The position numbers and the translations under genes were made by a program. Positions 56,216 through 64,000 of a stretch of DNA of 64,000 nucleotides are shown here, one piece after another. Every line of letters begins with the position of its first letter. The stretch's first letter is position 1. The DNA comes from Pinirhizobacter soli (lineage in GTDB: Bacteria > Pseudomonadota > Gammaproteobacteria > Xanthomonadales > Rhodanobacteraceae), in contig NZ_JADZLQ010000001.1 in the NCBI RefSeq assembly GCF_015905305.1, forward strand, positions 1,140,599 to 1,204,598, read 5' to 3'. Under the pieces are notes generated by a model. That model saw only the letters and a list, made by a program, of their open reading frames with translations. It had not been told where the DNA came from and searched no databases.

Positions 56216-57544
56216 TCAGCTACGGCGCAAGTTGGACTTCTTGAGCAAACTCTCGTACTGGTGGCTGACCAGGTGCGCCTGCACCTGTGCAGTGAAGTCC
56301 ATCACCACGACCACCACGATCAGCAGCGAAGTGCCACCGAAGTAGAACGGCACGTGCCACAGGTTCTGCATGAACGTCGGTACCAGGCAGACCAGCACCA
56401 GGTACAGCGCGCCCACACCGGTAAGACGGGTCATCACGGCATCGATGTACTCCCCGGTGGCGCGACCCGGGCGGATGCCTGGGATCAGCGCGCCGGAGCG
56501 CTTTAAATTGTCAGCCGTTTCCTGCGAGTTGAAGACGATCGCCGTATAGAAGAAGGCGAACGCAATCACCAGCACAGCGAACACGAGGTCGTGGACAGGT
56601 TCACCCTGGGTCAACGACGTCGTCAGGTACTGCAGCCAGCGGGACTGATGCGACTTGTCCAGCCAATTGGCGGCGGTAGCCGGGAAAAGCAACAGGCTCG
56701 AGGCGAAGATCGGCGGAATGACACCCGCCATGTTGATCTTCAGCGGCAGGTGGGAGGTCTGGTTCATATACGCCCGCTGGCCACCCTGGCGGCGTGCGTA
56801 ATTGACCGTGATCCGTCGCTGTCCGCGCTCCATGAACACCACGAAGGCGATCGTGGCCAGCATCAGTACCACCACCATGATCAGGCGCAGCGGCGTGAGC
56901 TCGTTGTTCGAAGCCATGGTCAGGGTATGCGCCACGGCGCCCGGAAGCCCCGCCACGATACCGGCGAAAATCAACAGCGAGATGCCGTTACCGATGCCGC
57001 GCTCGGTGATCTGCTCACCCAGCCACATCAGGAACATGGTGCCAGCCGTAAGGCCAACCACCGCCGACATCACGAACCCGGCACCCGGCAGGTACACCAC
57101 CGGAGCGCCCGAACCCTGGGCCACCTGGCCCTGGAACCCCACCGCCAGCATGAACGCCTGGAAGGCGGCCAGGCCAACGGTACCGAAACGCGTGTACATG
57201 GTCATCTTGCGACGACCGGCCTCGCCTTCCTTGCGCAGCTGCGCCAGGGAGGGGATGACCGAGCCCATCATCTGCACCACGATCGATGCCGAGATGTAGG
57301 GCACCACGCCCAACGCGAAGATCGAGAAGCGAGCCAGCGAGCCACCCGAGAACATGTTGAACATGCCCATCAGGCCGCCGCCCTGCTCCACCAGGCGAGT
57401 CATCGCTTCCGGATTGACGCCCGGGACCGGGATGAACGAGCCCAGGCGGAAGACGATCAGCGCACCAATCACAAAGAAGATGCGCTGACGCAGTTCCGTC
57501 AGCTTGCCCAGCGAGCCGAGCGTATTGCCCTGAGCTCCGGCCAT
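56216..57544 (-). CDS. secY: Preprotein translocase subunit SecY
   Basis: 442-aa channel subunit of the Sec translocon with ten membrane helices, the plug-helix region ([12 protein letters not shown]), and the C-terminal cytoplasmic tail. The ATG at 57544 ([29 protein letters not shown]) is chosen over an upstream frame extension. Four bases after rplO's stop. Confidence 0.97.
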   Translation of the reverse strand: MAGAQGNTLGSLGKLTELRQRIFFVIGALIVFRLGSFIPVPGVNPEAMTRLVEQGGGLMGMFNMFSGGSLARFSIFALGVVPYISASIVVQMMGSVIPSLAQLRKEGEAGRRKMTMYTRFGTVGLAAFQAFMLAVGFQGQVAQGSGAPVVYLPGAGFVMSAVVGLTAGTMFLMWLGEQITERGIGNGISLLIFAGIVAGLPGAVAHTLTMASNNELTPLRLIMVVVLMLATIAFVVFMERGQRRITVNYARRQGGQRAYMNQTSHLPLKINMAGVIPPIFASSLLLFPATAANWLDKSHQSRWLQYLTTSLTQGEPVHDLVFAVLVIAFAFFYTAIVFNSQETADNLKRSGALIPGIRPGRATGEYIDAVMTRLTGVGALYLVLVCLVPTFMQNLWHVPFYFGGTSLLIVVVVVMDFTAQVQAHLVSHQYESLLKKSNLRRS

Positions 57545-57548
57545 GCGA

Positions 57549-57980
57549 CTACTCCACGCTTCCGCCGGCAGCCTCAATGGCTGCCTTGGCGCCGACGGTG
57601 GCCAGAAGCCCCGTCGTTTTGATCTTGCGGCCGATCTCGCCCTTGGCGACGATCTTGACCTTCTTGGCGCGGCTGTCCACCAGGCCTGCTGCGTGCAGCG
57701 TGACCAGGTCGAACGTGTCGCCCTTGAGGTTGTTGAGCTGGTACAGGAACACCTGCTGGGTCTCGACCTTCTTCAGCGAGCGGAAGCCCACCTTGGGAAG
57801 GCGGCGCTGCAACGGCATCTGGCCGCCTTCGAAACCGACGCGGTGCGTGTTACCGGCACGGGCGTGCTGGCCCTTGTGGCCACGGCCAGCCGTCTTGCCC
57901 ATGCCCGAACCAATGCCGCGGGCCACGCGAAGACGGGACTTGCGGGCGCCCTTGCCGGGCTTGATGTCATTCAGACGCAT
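57549..57980 (-). CDS. rplO: 50S ribosomal protein L15
   Basis: 143 aa with the typical start [38 protein letters not shown]. Length normal. Confidence 0.97.
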   Translation of the reverse strand: MRLNDIKPGKGARKSRLRVARGIGSGMGKTAGRGHKGQHARAGNTHRVGFEGGQMPLQRRLPKVGFRSLKKVETQQVFLYQLNNLKGDTFDLVTLHAAGLVDSRAKKVKIVAKGEIGRKIKTTGLLATVGAKAAIEAAGGSVE

Positions 57981-57983
57981 GAT

Positions 57984-58190
57984 TTAATCCTCAACCTGAA
58001 CCAGGTAGTAGACCGTGTTGATGAGGCCACGGACCTGGGGGGAATCCTTCAGCTCGCGCACGCTGTTGAGCTTCCCAAGGCCAAGGGCCTTGACGCTCAG
58101 GCGATGGCGGCCCTTGACGCCGCGCAGGCCCTTGACCAGACGTACGCGCACGGTGCCGGCGTTAGCGGCGGCTTCGTTCTTCTTAGCCAT
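57984..58190 (-). CDS. rpmD: 50S ribosomal protein L30
   Basis: 68 aa. [31 protein letters not shown] is the L30 core. ATG at 58190 lies 8 bases inside the 3' end of rpsE; the frame is open a little further upstream, but without homology. Confidence 0.96.
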   Translation of the reverse strand: MAKKNEAAANAGTVRVRLVKGLRGVKGRHRLSVKALGLGKLNSVRELKDSPQVRGLINTVYYLVQVED

Positions 58191-58692
58191 TACCCAGCAC
58201 CTCTTCGATCGTCTTGCCACGCTTGGCGGCGATGCGCTTGGGCGAGGCCACGGCCTGCAGGCCCTTGATGGTGGCGCGGACCAGGTTGATCGGGTTACGC
58301 GAACCCACGGCCTTGGCCAGGACGTCCTTCACGCCGACCACTTCGAGCACGGCGCGCATGGCACCGCCAGCGATCACGCCGGTACCCTCGGAAGCGGGCT
58401 GCATGTAGACACGGGCAGCGCCGTGGTTGGCCTTGATGGCGTACCACAGGGTGCCGTTGTTCAGTTCGATGCTCACCATCTGGCGGCGCGCGCGCTCCAT
58501 GGCCTTGGAGATGGCGACCGGCACTTCACGTGCCTTGCCATAACCGAAGCCGACGCGGCCCTCGCCATCGCCCACTACCGTGAGCGCGGTGAAACTCATC
58601 TGGCGACCGCCCTTGACCGTCTTGGCCACGCGGTTGACAGCGATGAGCTTTTCCAGCATCCCGTCGGAATTTTCACGATCATTCGAAGACAT
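58183..58692 (-). CDS. rpsE: 30S ribosomal protein S5
   Basis: 169 aa. Core [45 protein letters not shown] and the C-terminal [26 protein letters not shown] are standard S5. The 126-base gap to rplR upstream is longer than usual and carries a CCCGGG hairpin. Confidence 0.97.
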   Translation of the reverse strand: MSSNDRENSDGMLEKLIAVNRVAKTVKGGRQMSFTALTVVGDGEGRVGFGYGKAREVPVAISKAMERARRQMVSIELNNGTLWYAIKANHGAARVYMQPASEGTGVIAGGAMRAVLEVVGVKDVLAKAVGSRNPINLVRATIKGLQAVASPKRIAAKRGKTIEEVLGNG

Positions 58693-58708
58693 CTTCGTTT
58701 CCTGTACG

Positions 58709-58728
58709 CCCGGGACGTTTTGCCCGGG
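58709..58728. other. CCCGGG hairpin in the rplR-rpsE gap
   Basis: Two CCCGGG arms separated by 8 bases, within the 126-base space 58693-58818. On the minus strand the arms also form a tandem repeat of GTCCCGGGC. It lies just before rpsE and could affect its translation or mRNA processing. Confidence 0.4.
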
Positions 58729-58818
58729 ACTTTCGTTTACGGCTTGGTCGCCGCTTGGAGTTGTATGGAACTTAAGGTGCGCGGCCAGCAGCCCAGCCGT
58801 GCCCTGTGATGCGACTAC

Positions 58819-59169
58819 TTAGAACTGCAGGCCAGCTTCGCGGGCGGCATCGGCCAGGGCCTTGATGCGACCGTGGTAGCGGAAACCCGAGCGATCGAAG
58901 GCGACCGACTCGACACCGGCAGCCCGGGCGCGCTCGGCGACCGTCTTGCCGACGACCGTGGCGGCCTCGATGTTGCGCTTGCTCTTCAGACCCTCGGCGA
59001 CGGCCTTCTGCACCGTGGAAGCGGCAGCGACGACCTTGCCATCGGGTGCGAACACCTGGGCATAGATGTGCTGGCCGGTGCGGTGGACGCTCAGGCGATG
59101 GACCGCCAGCTCGCGGATGTGCGAACGGGTGGACTTGGCGCGACGCAGGCGGGATTCGTTCTTGTTCAT
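58819..59169 (-). CDS. rplR: 50S ribosomal protein L18
   Basis: 116 aa. [33 protein letters not shown] and the C-terminal [26 protein letters not shown] identify L18. I set the start at 59169 ([12 protein letters not shown]), with GAGG eight bases before it; an ATG two codons earlier at 59175 is too close to that site. Confidence 0.95.
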   Translation of the reverse strand: MNKNESRLRRAKSTRSHIRELAVHRLSVHRTGQHIYAQVFAPDGKVVAAASTVQKAVAEGLKSKRNIEAATVVGKTVAERARAAGVESVAFDRSGFRYHGRIKALADAAREAGLQF

Positions 59170-59198
59170 GCTCATTTCCTCGAAAGCGGATAGGCCGA

Positions 59199-59726
59199 TT
59201 AGGCCTTCTTGGCTTCCTTCAGGGTGATCTTCTCGCCGGCATAACGGACGCCCTTGCCCTTGTACGGCTCGGGAGCGCGGTAGGCGCGGATCTTGGCGGC
59301 AACCTGGCCGACGACCTGCTTGTCGGCACCCTTGATGAGGATTTCCGTCTGCGTGGGGACTTCGATGGTGACGCCAGCGGGCGCCTCGAAGACCACCGGG
59401 TGCGAGAAGCCCAGGGTGAGGTTGAGCGACTTGCCGGTCATGGCGGCACGGTAGCCGACGCCGACCAGCTCGAGCTTGCGCTCGTAACCGGTGGACACGC
59501 CGGTGACCATGTTGGCCAGGATCGCGCGGGCGGTGCCGCCGAACTTGTGGTCGGCGCCTTCGGTGACCACCACGTGCGTCACGCCGCCGTCGACATTGAC
59601 GTCGATACCCGGCAGGCGATGGGTGCTCAGGGTGCCCTTGGGGCCCTTGACCGTGATGGCGTCGTTACCGACGGTGACTTCCACGCCCTTGGGCAGGTTG
59701 ATCGGCTGTTTGGATACGCGGGACAT
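59199..59726 (-). CDS. rplF: 50S ribosomal protein L6
   Basis: 175 aa. Starts [19 protein letters not shown]; the C-terminal [34 protein letters not shown] is the L6 signature. Confidence 0.97.
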   Translation of the reverse strand: MSRVSKQPINLPKGVEVTVGNDAITVKGPKGTLSTHRLPGIDVNVDGGVTHVVVTEGADHKFGGTARAILANMVTGVSTGYERKLELVGVGYRAAMTGKSLNLTLGFSHPVVFEAPAGVTIEVPTQTEILIKGADKQVVGQVAAKIRAYRAPEPYKGKGVRYAGEKITLKEAKKA

Positions 59727-59736
59727 CGTTCGCTCC

Positions 59737-60135
59737 TTACGCCACCTGGCCGAGGACTTCGCCGCCGAGGCCGCGAGCGCGGGCCTGGGCGTCGGTCAGC
59801 AGGCCGGCGGAGGTGGAAATGATGGAGATGCCCAGACCACCCAGCACCTTCGGCAGTTCGTCCTTGCCGCGGTACACGCGGAGGCCCGAACGGCTGACAC
59901 GGGAAATCGTCTCGATGGCCGGCTGGCCTTCGAAATACTTGAGCTTCAATTCGAGGACCGGCTTGCCGGTTTCGTCAGCCGTGGCGGCGACGTCGAGGAT
60001 GTAGCCTTCATTCTTCAGAAGGTTGGCAATTGCCACCTTCAGCTTCGACGACGGCATACGGACAACCGGCTTGCCCATGGACTGGGCGTTGCGGATGCGC
60101 GTAAACAGGTCGGCGATAGGATCAGTCATGCTCAT
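59737..60135 (-). CDS. rpsH: 30S ribosomal protein S8
   Basis: 132 aa. [16 protein letters not shown] at the start, [29 protein letters not shown] at the end. The ATG at 60135 has AGGA at good distance; an in-frame ATG two codons later is the other choice. In E. coli S8 represses the spc operon post-transcriptionally. Confidence 0.97.
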   Translation of the reverse strand: MSMTDPIADLFTRIRNAQSMGKPVVRMPSSKLKVAIANLLKNEGYILDVAATADETGKPVLELKLKYFEGQPAIETISRVSRSGLRVYRGKDELPKVLGGLGISIISTSAGLLTDAQARARGLGGEVLGQVA

Positions 60136-60265
60136 GGGTAATTCCTGATGAGTCCACCGATATCCGATTGACCGGAAATCTTGAGTTGTATGCCGGCACG
60201 CGCCGGCCTGCGAGAACGCAGACCGACGACTATAGCAGGTTTTTGCAGCGAAAAGCTAGCGTGGT

Positions 60266-60571
60266 TTACCAGCTGGCCTTGCGCAGGCCCGGCACGTCGC
60301 CACGCATGGTGGCTTCGCGGAGCTTGTTACGGCCCAGGCCGAACTTGCGGTAGACGCCACGTGCGCGGCCCGACAACGCGCAGCGGTTACGCTGGCGGGA
60401 GGGGCTGGCATCACGGGGCAGCTTCTGCAGCTTGGCCTGTGCTTCCATCTTTTCTTCGTACGAAGCGGTGGGGCTGAGGACGAGCGCCTTCAGCTCCGCA
60501 CGCTTGGTAGCGTACTTCTTGACGAGCTTGGTCCGCTTGATGTCGCGGTTGACCATCGAGGTCTTTGCCAT
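60266..60571 (-). CDS. rpsN: 30S ribosomal protein S14
   Basis: 101 aa, the long zinc-free (C-minus) form: [55 protein letters not shown], ending GLRKASW. The 130-base gap to rpsH is longer than most in this operon; nothing clear was seen in it. Confidence 0.97.
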   Translation of the reverse strand: MAKTSMVNRDIKRTKLVKKYATKRAELKALVLSPTASYEEKMEAQAKLQKLPRDASPSRQRNRCALSGRARGVYRKFGLGRNKLREATMRGDVPGLRKASW

Positions 60572-60587
60572 GGTTTGTCTCGCGTTA

Positions 60588-61127
60588 TCAGTTACGGAAC
60601 GGGAAGCTGAAGGCCTCGAGGAGCGCCTTGGCCTCTTCGTCGGTCTTCGCCGTCGTGGTGATGGCGATGTCCATACCGCGCATCGCATCGACCTTGTCGA
60701 AGTCGATTTCCGGGAAGATGATCTGTTCCTTGATGCCGAAGTTGTAGTTACCACGGCCATCGAAGGCGCGACCGGAGACACCGCGGAAGTCGCGGGTACG
60801 CGGCAGCGAGATGTTGATCAGGCGGTCAAGGAATTCCCACATCTGCGCACGGCGCAGCGTGACCTTGCAACCGATCGGCCAACCGTCGCGGATCTTGAAC
60901 GAGGCTACCGACACGCGGGCCTTGGTCGTGATCGGCTTCTGGCCAGCGATCGCGGCCATATCGGCCACGGCGTTGTCCAGGATCTTCTTGTTGCCGGCGG
61001 CTTCACCCACGCCCATGTTCAGCGTGATCTTGGTGATGCGGGGAACCTGCATCACATTGTCGTAACCAAAACGCTCGGTGAGCTTTTTGATGACGGATTC
61101 TTTGTAAAAGTTTTCGAGGCGCGTCAT
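60588..61127 (-). CDS. rplE: 50S ribosomal protein L5
   Basis: 179 aa. [20 protein letters not shown] and [32 protein letters not shown] are typical of L5, which binds 5S rRNA. Confidence 0.97.
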   Translation of the reverse strand: MTRLENFYKESVIKKLTERFGYDNVMQVPRITKITLNMGVGEAAGNKKILDNAVADMAAIAGQKPITTKARVSVASFKIRDGWPIGCKVTLRRAQMWEFLDRLINISLPRTRDFRGVSGRAFDGRGNYNFGIKEQIIFPEIDFDKVDAMRGMDIAITTTAKTDEEAKALLEAFSFPFRN

Positions 61128-61139
61128 GACATGTCTTCC

Positions 61140-61454
61140 TTACGCGTCCACTACTTCGCCGTTGGACTGGAACACGCGCACCTTCTTCCCGTCACCGAGA
61201 GTCTTGATGCCAACGCGCGAACCCTTGCCGGTAGCGGAGTTGAACAGCTGTACGTTGGAGATGTGGATCGAAGCCTCGCGCTCGACGATGCCACCGGCCT
61301 GGTTGGCCTGCGGATTCGGCTTGGTATGACGCTTCACCACGTTAACGTTGGAGACGACCACACGGTCGCCATCAACGCGCAGCACGTCACCGCGCTGGCC
61401 TTTGTTTTTGCCGGTGATAACGACGACGTTGTCACCCTTACGGATACGGTTCAT
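61140..61454 (-). CDS. rplX: 50S ribosomal protein L24
   Basis: 104 aa. KOW motif [27 protein letters not shown] at the N-terminus and [19 protein letters not shown] downstream identify L24. Confidence 0.97.
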   Translation of the reverse strand: MNRIRKGDNVVVITGKNKGQRGDVLRVDGDRVVVSNVNVVKRHTKPNPQANQAGGIVEREASIHISNVQLFNSATGKGSRVGIKTLGDGKKVRVFQSNGEVVDA

Positions 61455-61467
61455 GTCTGGCCTCCGC

Positions 61468-61836
61468 TCAGAGCACTTCAGGCGCGAGCGAGACGATCTT
61501 CATGAACTTCTCGCTGCGCAGCTCGCGGGTCACCGGCCCGAAAATACGGGTACCGATCGGCTCGAGCTTGTTGTTGAGGAGGACGGCCGCATTCCCGTCG
61601 AAACGGATGGTGGAGCCGTCGGCGCGGCGAACACCCTTGGCGGTACGAACCACCACGGCGTTGTAGACCTCGCCCTTCTTCACCTTGCCGCGGGGGATGG
61701 CATCCTTGACGGTGACCTTGATCACGTCGCCAACCGAGGCGTACCGACGCTTGGAGCCGCCGAGCACCTTGATGCACATCAGTTCCTTGGCGCCGCTATT
61801 GTCCGCGGCTTGAAGCGTGCTTTGCATCTGGATCAT
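61468..61836 (-). CDS. rplN: 50S ribosomal protein L14
   Basis: 122 aa. [33 protein letters not shown] at the start and [26 protein letters not shown] at the end are characteristic of L14. First spc-type gene after rpsQ. Confidence 0.98.
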   Translation of the reverse strand: MIQMQSTLQAADNSGAKELMCIKVLGGSKRRYASVGDVIKVTVKDAIPRGKVKKGEVYNAVVVRTAKGVRRADGSTIRFDGNAAVLLNNKLEPIGTRIFGPVTRELRSEKFMKIVSLAPEVL

Positions 61837-61851
61837 GGCTGCACCCTCCCG

Positions 61852-62115
61852 TCAGACAATGTCAGCGCGGGTGATGATTTCCACCACGCGATGATGTTTG
61901 GTTTTCGACAGCGGACGGCACTCGGCAATCCGCACCACGTCGCCCTCGTTGGCGCCCGTTTCATCATGGGCGTGCAACTTGGTGGAACGACGGACGATCT
62001 TGCCCAGCAGCGGGTGCTGGACCTGGCGCTCGACCAGCACGGTAACCGTGTTGACCATCTTGTTGCTGATCACGCGGCCCTCGAGGGTGCGCGCGGCTTT
62101 CTTGTTATCGCTCAT
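61852..62115 (-). CDS. rpsQ: 30S ribosomal protein S17
   Basis: 87 aa. [41 protein letters not shown] and [21 protein letters not shown] mark S17. Confidence 0.97.
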   Translation of the reverse strand: MSDNKKAARTLEGRVISNKMVNTVTVLVERQVQHPLLGKIVRRSTKLHAHDETGANEGDVVRIAECRPLSKTKHHRVVEIITRADIV

Positions 62116-62126
62116 ATCCGCCGTCC

Positions 62127-62312
62127 TTACTTCTTGCTGCCGAGCACGAATTTCGTGCGGGCAATATCGCGCCTAACGCGGCGCAGCTGGTGCGGCTGGG
62201 TGAGCTGGCCGGAGCCTTTCTGCATGCGCAGATTGAACTGCTCCTTGCGAAGGTCCAGCAGGTGCTTCTTGAGCTCGTCTGCCGACTGGTCTTTGATCTG
62301 CTTGGTGGCCAT
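62127..62312 (-). CDS. rpmC: 50S ribosomal protein L29
   Basis: 61 aa. [48 protein letters not shown] is the L29 helix pair. ATG at 62312 overlaps the rplP stop by one base (TGATG); GTG one codon earlier is less likely. Confidence 0.96.
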   Translation of the reverse strand: MATKQIKDQSADELKKHLLDLRKEQFNLRMQKGSGQLTQPHQLRRVRRDIARTKFVLGSKK

Positions 62313-62725
62313 CACATCACCGCCCTGGAAACGAATTGCGTCTGGACAGAGAGTTTCGCCGCGGCCAGGCGGAACGCTTCGCGCGCCGTGGTCTCGTCGA
62401 CACCCTCGATTTCATAAAGCATGCGGCCGGGCTGGATCGGGGCGACCCAGAACTCGACGCTGCCCTTGCCCGCGCCCATTCGAACTTCGATCGGCTTGCG
62501 GGTGATCGGCTTGTCCGGGAACACGCGGATCCACAGCTTGCCGCCTCGCTTGACGAAGCGGGTGATGCAACGACGCGCAGCTTCGATCTGACGGGCCGTG
62601 AGCTGACCATGGGTGGTCGCCTTCAGGCCGTACTCGCCGAAGCTGACGAGGTTGGAGGAAAATGCCAGGCCGTCATTACGACCCTTGTGCATCTTGCGGT
62701 ACTTGGTGCGCTTTGGTTGCAACAT
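62312..62725 (-). CDS. rplP: 50S ribosomal protein L16
   Basis: 137 aa. [19 protein letters not shown] at the start and [30 protein letters not shown] identify L16, a tRNA-site protein. Confidence 0.97.
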   Translation of the reverse strand: MLQPKRTKYRKMHKGRNDGLAFSSNLVSFGEYGLKATTHGQLTARQIEAARRCITRFVKRGGKLWIRVFPDKPITRKPIEVRMGAGKGSVEFWVAPIQPGRMLYEIEGVDETTAREAFRLAAAKLSVQTQFVSRAVM

Positions 62726-62736
62726 GGCAACGCTCC

Positions 62737-63465
62737 TTACTTGGCAGCCCGCTCGCGATCGCGGCGGTTTTCACCACCCTCGCGACGCGGCGGCTGCGAC
62801 TGTTCTTCCTTCGACGCCTCGGCCGTAGCGGCCGCGAGGTCGAAGATTTCACCCTTATAGATCCACACCTTGACACCGATGATGCCGTAGGTGGTCTTGG
62901 CTTCGGCGGTGCCGTAGTCGATATCCGCGCGCAGGGTATGCAGCGGGACGCGACCTTCACGGCTCCACTCGGAGCGGGCGATCTCGGCGCCGTTCAGACG
63001 ACCGGAAACGTTGATCTTGATGCCCAGGGCGCCGAGGCGCATGGCATTGCCGACCGAACGCTTCATGGCGCGACGGAACATGATGCGACGCTCGAGCTGC
63101 TGGGCGATCGACTCGGCCACCAGCTGGGCATCCAGTTCGGGCTTGCGCACTTCGGACACGTTGATGTGGGTGGGAACACCCATCATCGCGGTGACTTCCT
63201 TGCGCAGCTTCTCGATGTCCTCGCCCTTCTTGCCGATCACCACGCCCGGACGGGCGGTGTGAATCGTCACGCGGGCGGTCTTGGCCGGACGCTCGATCTG
63301 GATCTTGCTGATGCCGGCCTGAGCCAGCTTCTTGCGAAGCATCTCGCGGACCTTAAGATCGGCCGAGAGATACTTGGCGTAGTCGCCCTTGTTGGCGTAC
63401 CACTTCGAGTTCCAGTCCTTGGCAATGCCGAGGCGGATACCGGTGGGATGTACTTTATGACCCAT
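62737..63465 (-). CDS. rpsC: 30S ribosomal protein S3
   Basis: 242 aa. [24 protein letters not shown], the KH-domain [18 protein letters not shown] and the S3 C-terminal domain are present; the last 35 residues form a charged low-complexity tail ([25 protein letters not shown]). Confidence 0.97.
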   Translation of the reverse strand: MGHKVHPTGIRLGIAKDWNSKWYANKGDYAKYLSADLKVREMLRKKLAQAGISKIQIERPAKTARVTIHTARPGVVIGKKGEDIEKLRKEVTAMMGVPTHINVSEVRKPELDAQLVAESIAQQLERRIMFRRAMKRSVGNAMRLGALGIKINVSGRLNGAEIARSEWSREGRVPLHTLRADIDYGTAEAKTTYGIIGVKVWIYKGEIFDLAAATAEASKEEQSQPPRREGGENRRDRERAAK

Positions 63466-63480
63466 CGTCTATTTCCTCAG

Positions 63481-63816
63481 TCAGTTGCCGACGACAACGG
63501 TGATGTGCGCGGTGCGCTTGAGAATGCGCGAACCACGACCCTTGGCGCGGGCGAACATACGCTTCATGGCCGGACCCTCGTCGACGAAGATGCTGGACAC
63601 GCGAAGCTCGTCCACATCCGCGCCAAGGTTGTTCTCGGCATTGGCGACAGCCGACAACAGCACCTTGCGAACCAGGTGGGCGGCTTTCTTGTTGGTAAAG
63701 GCGAGCACGTCGCTGGCCTTGCCCACGGGGAGTCCGCGGACCAGGTCAGCCACCAGGCGAGCCTTCTGCGCCGAAATACGGGCGCCCCGGAGGATTGCTT
63801 TGGCTTCGGTGCTCAT
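63481..63816 (-). CDS. rplV: 50S ribosomal protein L22
   Basis: 111 aa. [30 protein letters not shown] and [20 protein letters not shown] are L22 blocks; the exit-tunnel loop region ([16 protein letters not shown]) looks normal. ATG at 63816 overlaps the rpsS stop by one base. Confidence 0.97.
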   Translation of the reverse strand: MSTEAKAILRGARISAQKARLVADLVRGLPVGKASDVLAFTNKKAAHLVRKVLLSAVANAENNLGADVDELRVSSIFVDEGPAMKRMFARAKGRGSRILKRTAHITVVVGN

Positions 63817-64000
63817 CACTTACCCTTCTTGTCGCCGGAGTGGCCCTTGAACGTGCGGGTCACCGCGAACTCGCCGAGCTTGTGCCCGACCATGTTCTCG
63901 TTGATCAACACGGGCACGTGCTGGCGTCCGTTATGGATGGCGATGGTCAGCCCAACCATTTCGGGCAGGATCATCGAGCGGCGCGACCAGGTCTTGATCG
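63816..64000 (-). CDS. rpsS: 30S ribosomal protein S19 (5' end outside window)
   Basis: The last 61 residues are visible: [24 protein letters not shown], then [18 protein letters not shown] and [14 protein letters not shown]. This is S19; its start lies beyond base 64000. In the usual S10 order rplB would follow on the far side. Confidence 0.96.
   Translation of the reverse strand, partial: IKTWSRRSMILPEMVGLTIAIHNGRQHVPVLINENMVGHKLGEFAVTRTFKGHSGDKKGK

Overview
The window comes from a GC-rich gammaproteobacterium. The ribosomal proteins, the gene content and the layout suggest Rhodanobacteraceae within the Xanthomonadales (Luteibacter, Dyella or a close relative). This is inferred from protein style and gene order, since no rRNA or marker search was possible.

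Bases 1-22807 form an exopolysaccharide (EPS) locus made of two convergent operons that meet at 11609/11613. The plus-strand operon (1-11609) holds ten tightly overlapping genes: a family 2 glycosyltransferase, a polysaccharide deacetylase, an O-antigen-ligase-like polymerase or ligase, a CapK/PaaK-type adenylating enzyme, three family 4 glycosyltransferases, a second deacetylase, a membrane-anchored deacetylase-like protein and a formyltransferase-deacetylase fusion. The minus-strand operon (22807 down to 11613) holds the export lipoprotein (Wza type), chain-length protein (Wzz type), a CpsD-like ATPase with a degenerate P-loop, an outer-membrane beta-barrel, two exosortase-A-type hydrolases, galE, a secreted RIFT-barrel/toroid protein, a Wzx flippase and a FemAB-like acyltransferase. 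The set resembles loci that accompany the XrtA/PEP-CTERM system, but no exosortase and no PEP-CTERM protein lies in the window.

Bases 22992-27665 carry DUF502 and M14 peptidase genes (coupled) and a lipoprotein M13 metallopeptidase that ends in a strong terminator. Bases 27720-33446 are a decayed prophage or satellite island: a lambda-R-type lysozyme broken by two frameshifts, an initiator-tRNA-like gene with mismatches, a frameshifted AlpA gene, a truncated integrase with an internal stop, several small unknown genes, an intact DUF2971 gene and a cluster of hairpins.

Bases 33447-48305 are accessory chromosome: a secreted PNGase-A-like protein, a PAS-domain protein, a TetR regulator divergent from a four-helix membrane protein with a perfect palindrome between them, a large autotransporter, a secreted alpha/beta hydrolase, a Gly/Thr-rich secreted protein, an OmpR/EnvZ-type two-component system, an EF-hand protein, a fatty-acid-hydroxylase-family enzyme, and an iron-regulated TonB siderophore receptor with a Sel1 partner. 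A repeated 16-base element lies before both the response regulator and the EF-hand gene, and a 24-bp palindrome of LacI-operator style lies in the same divergent region.

Bases 48380-53104 hold rapA, a class II DAHP synthase and dsbB. Bases 53264-64000 are the minus-strand S10-spc-alpha ribosomal operon from rpsS (cut by the window edge) to rplQ, with secY and rpoA, in conserved order but without rpmJ.
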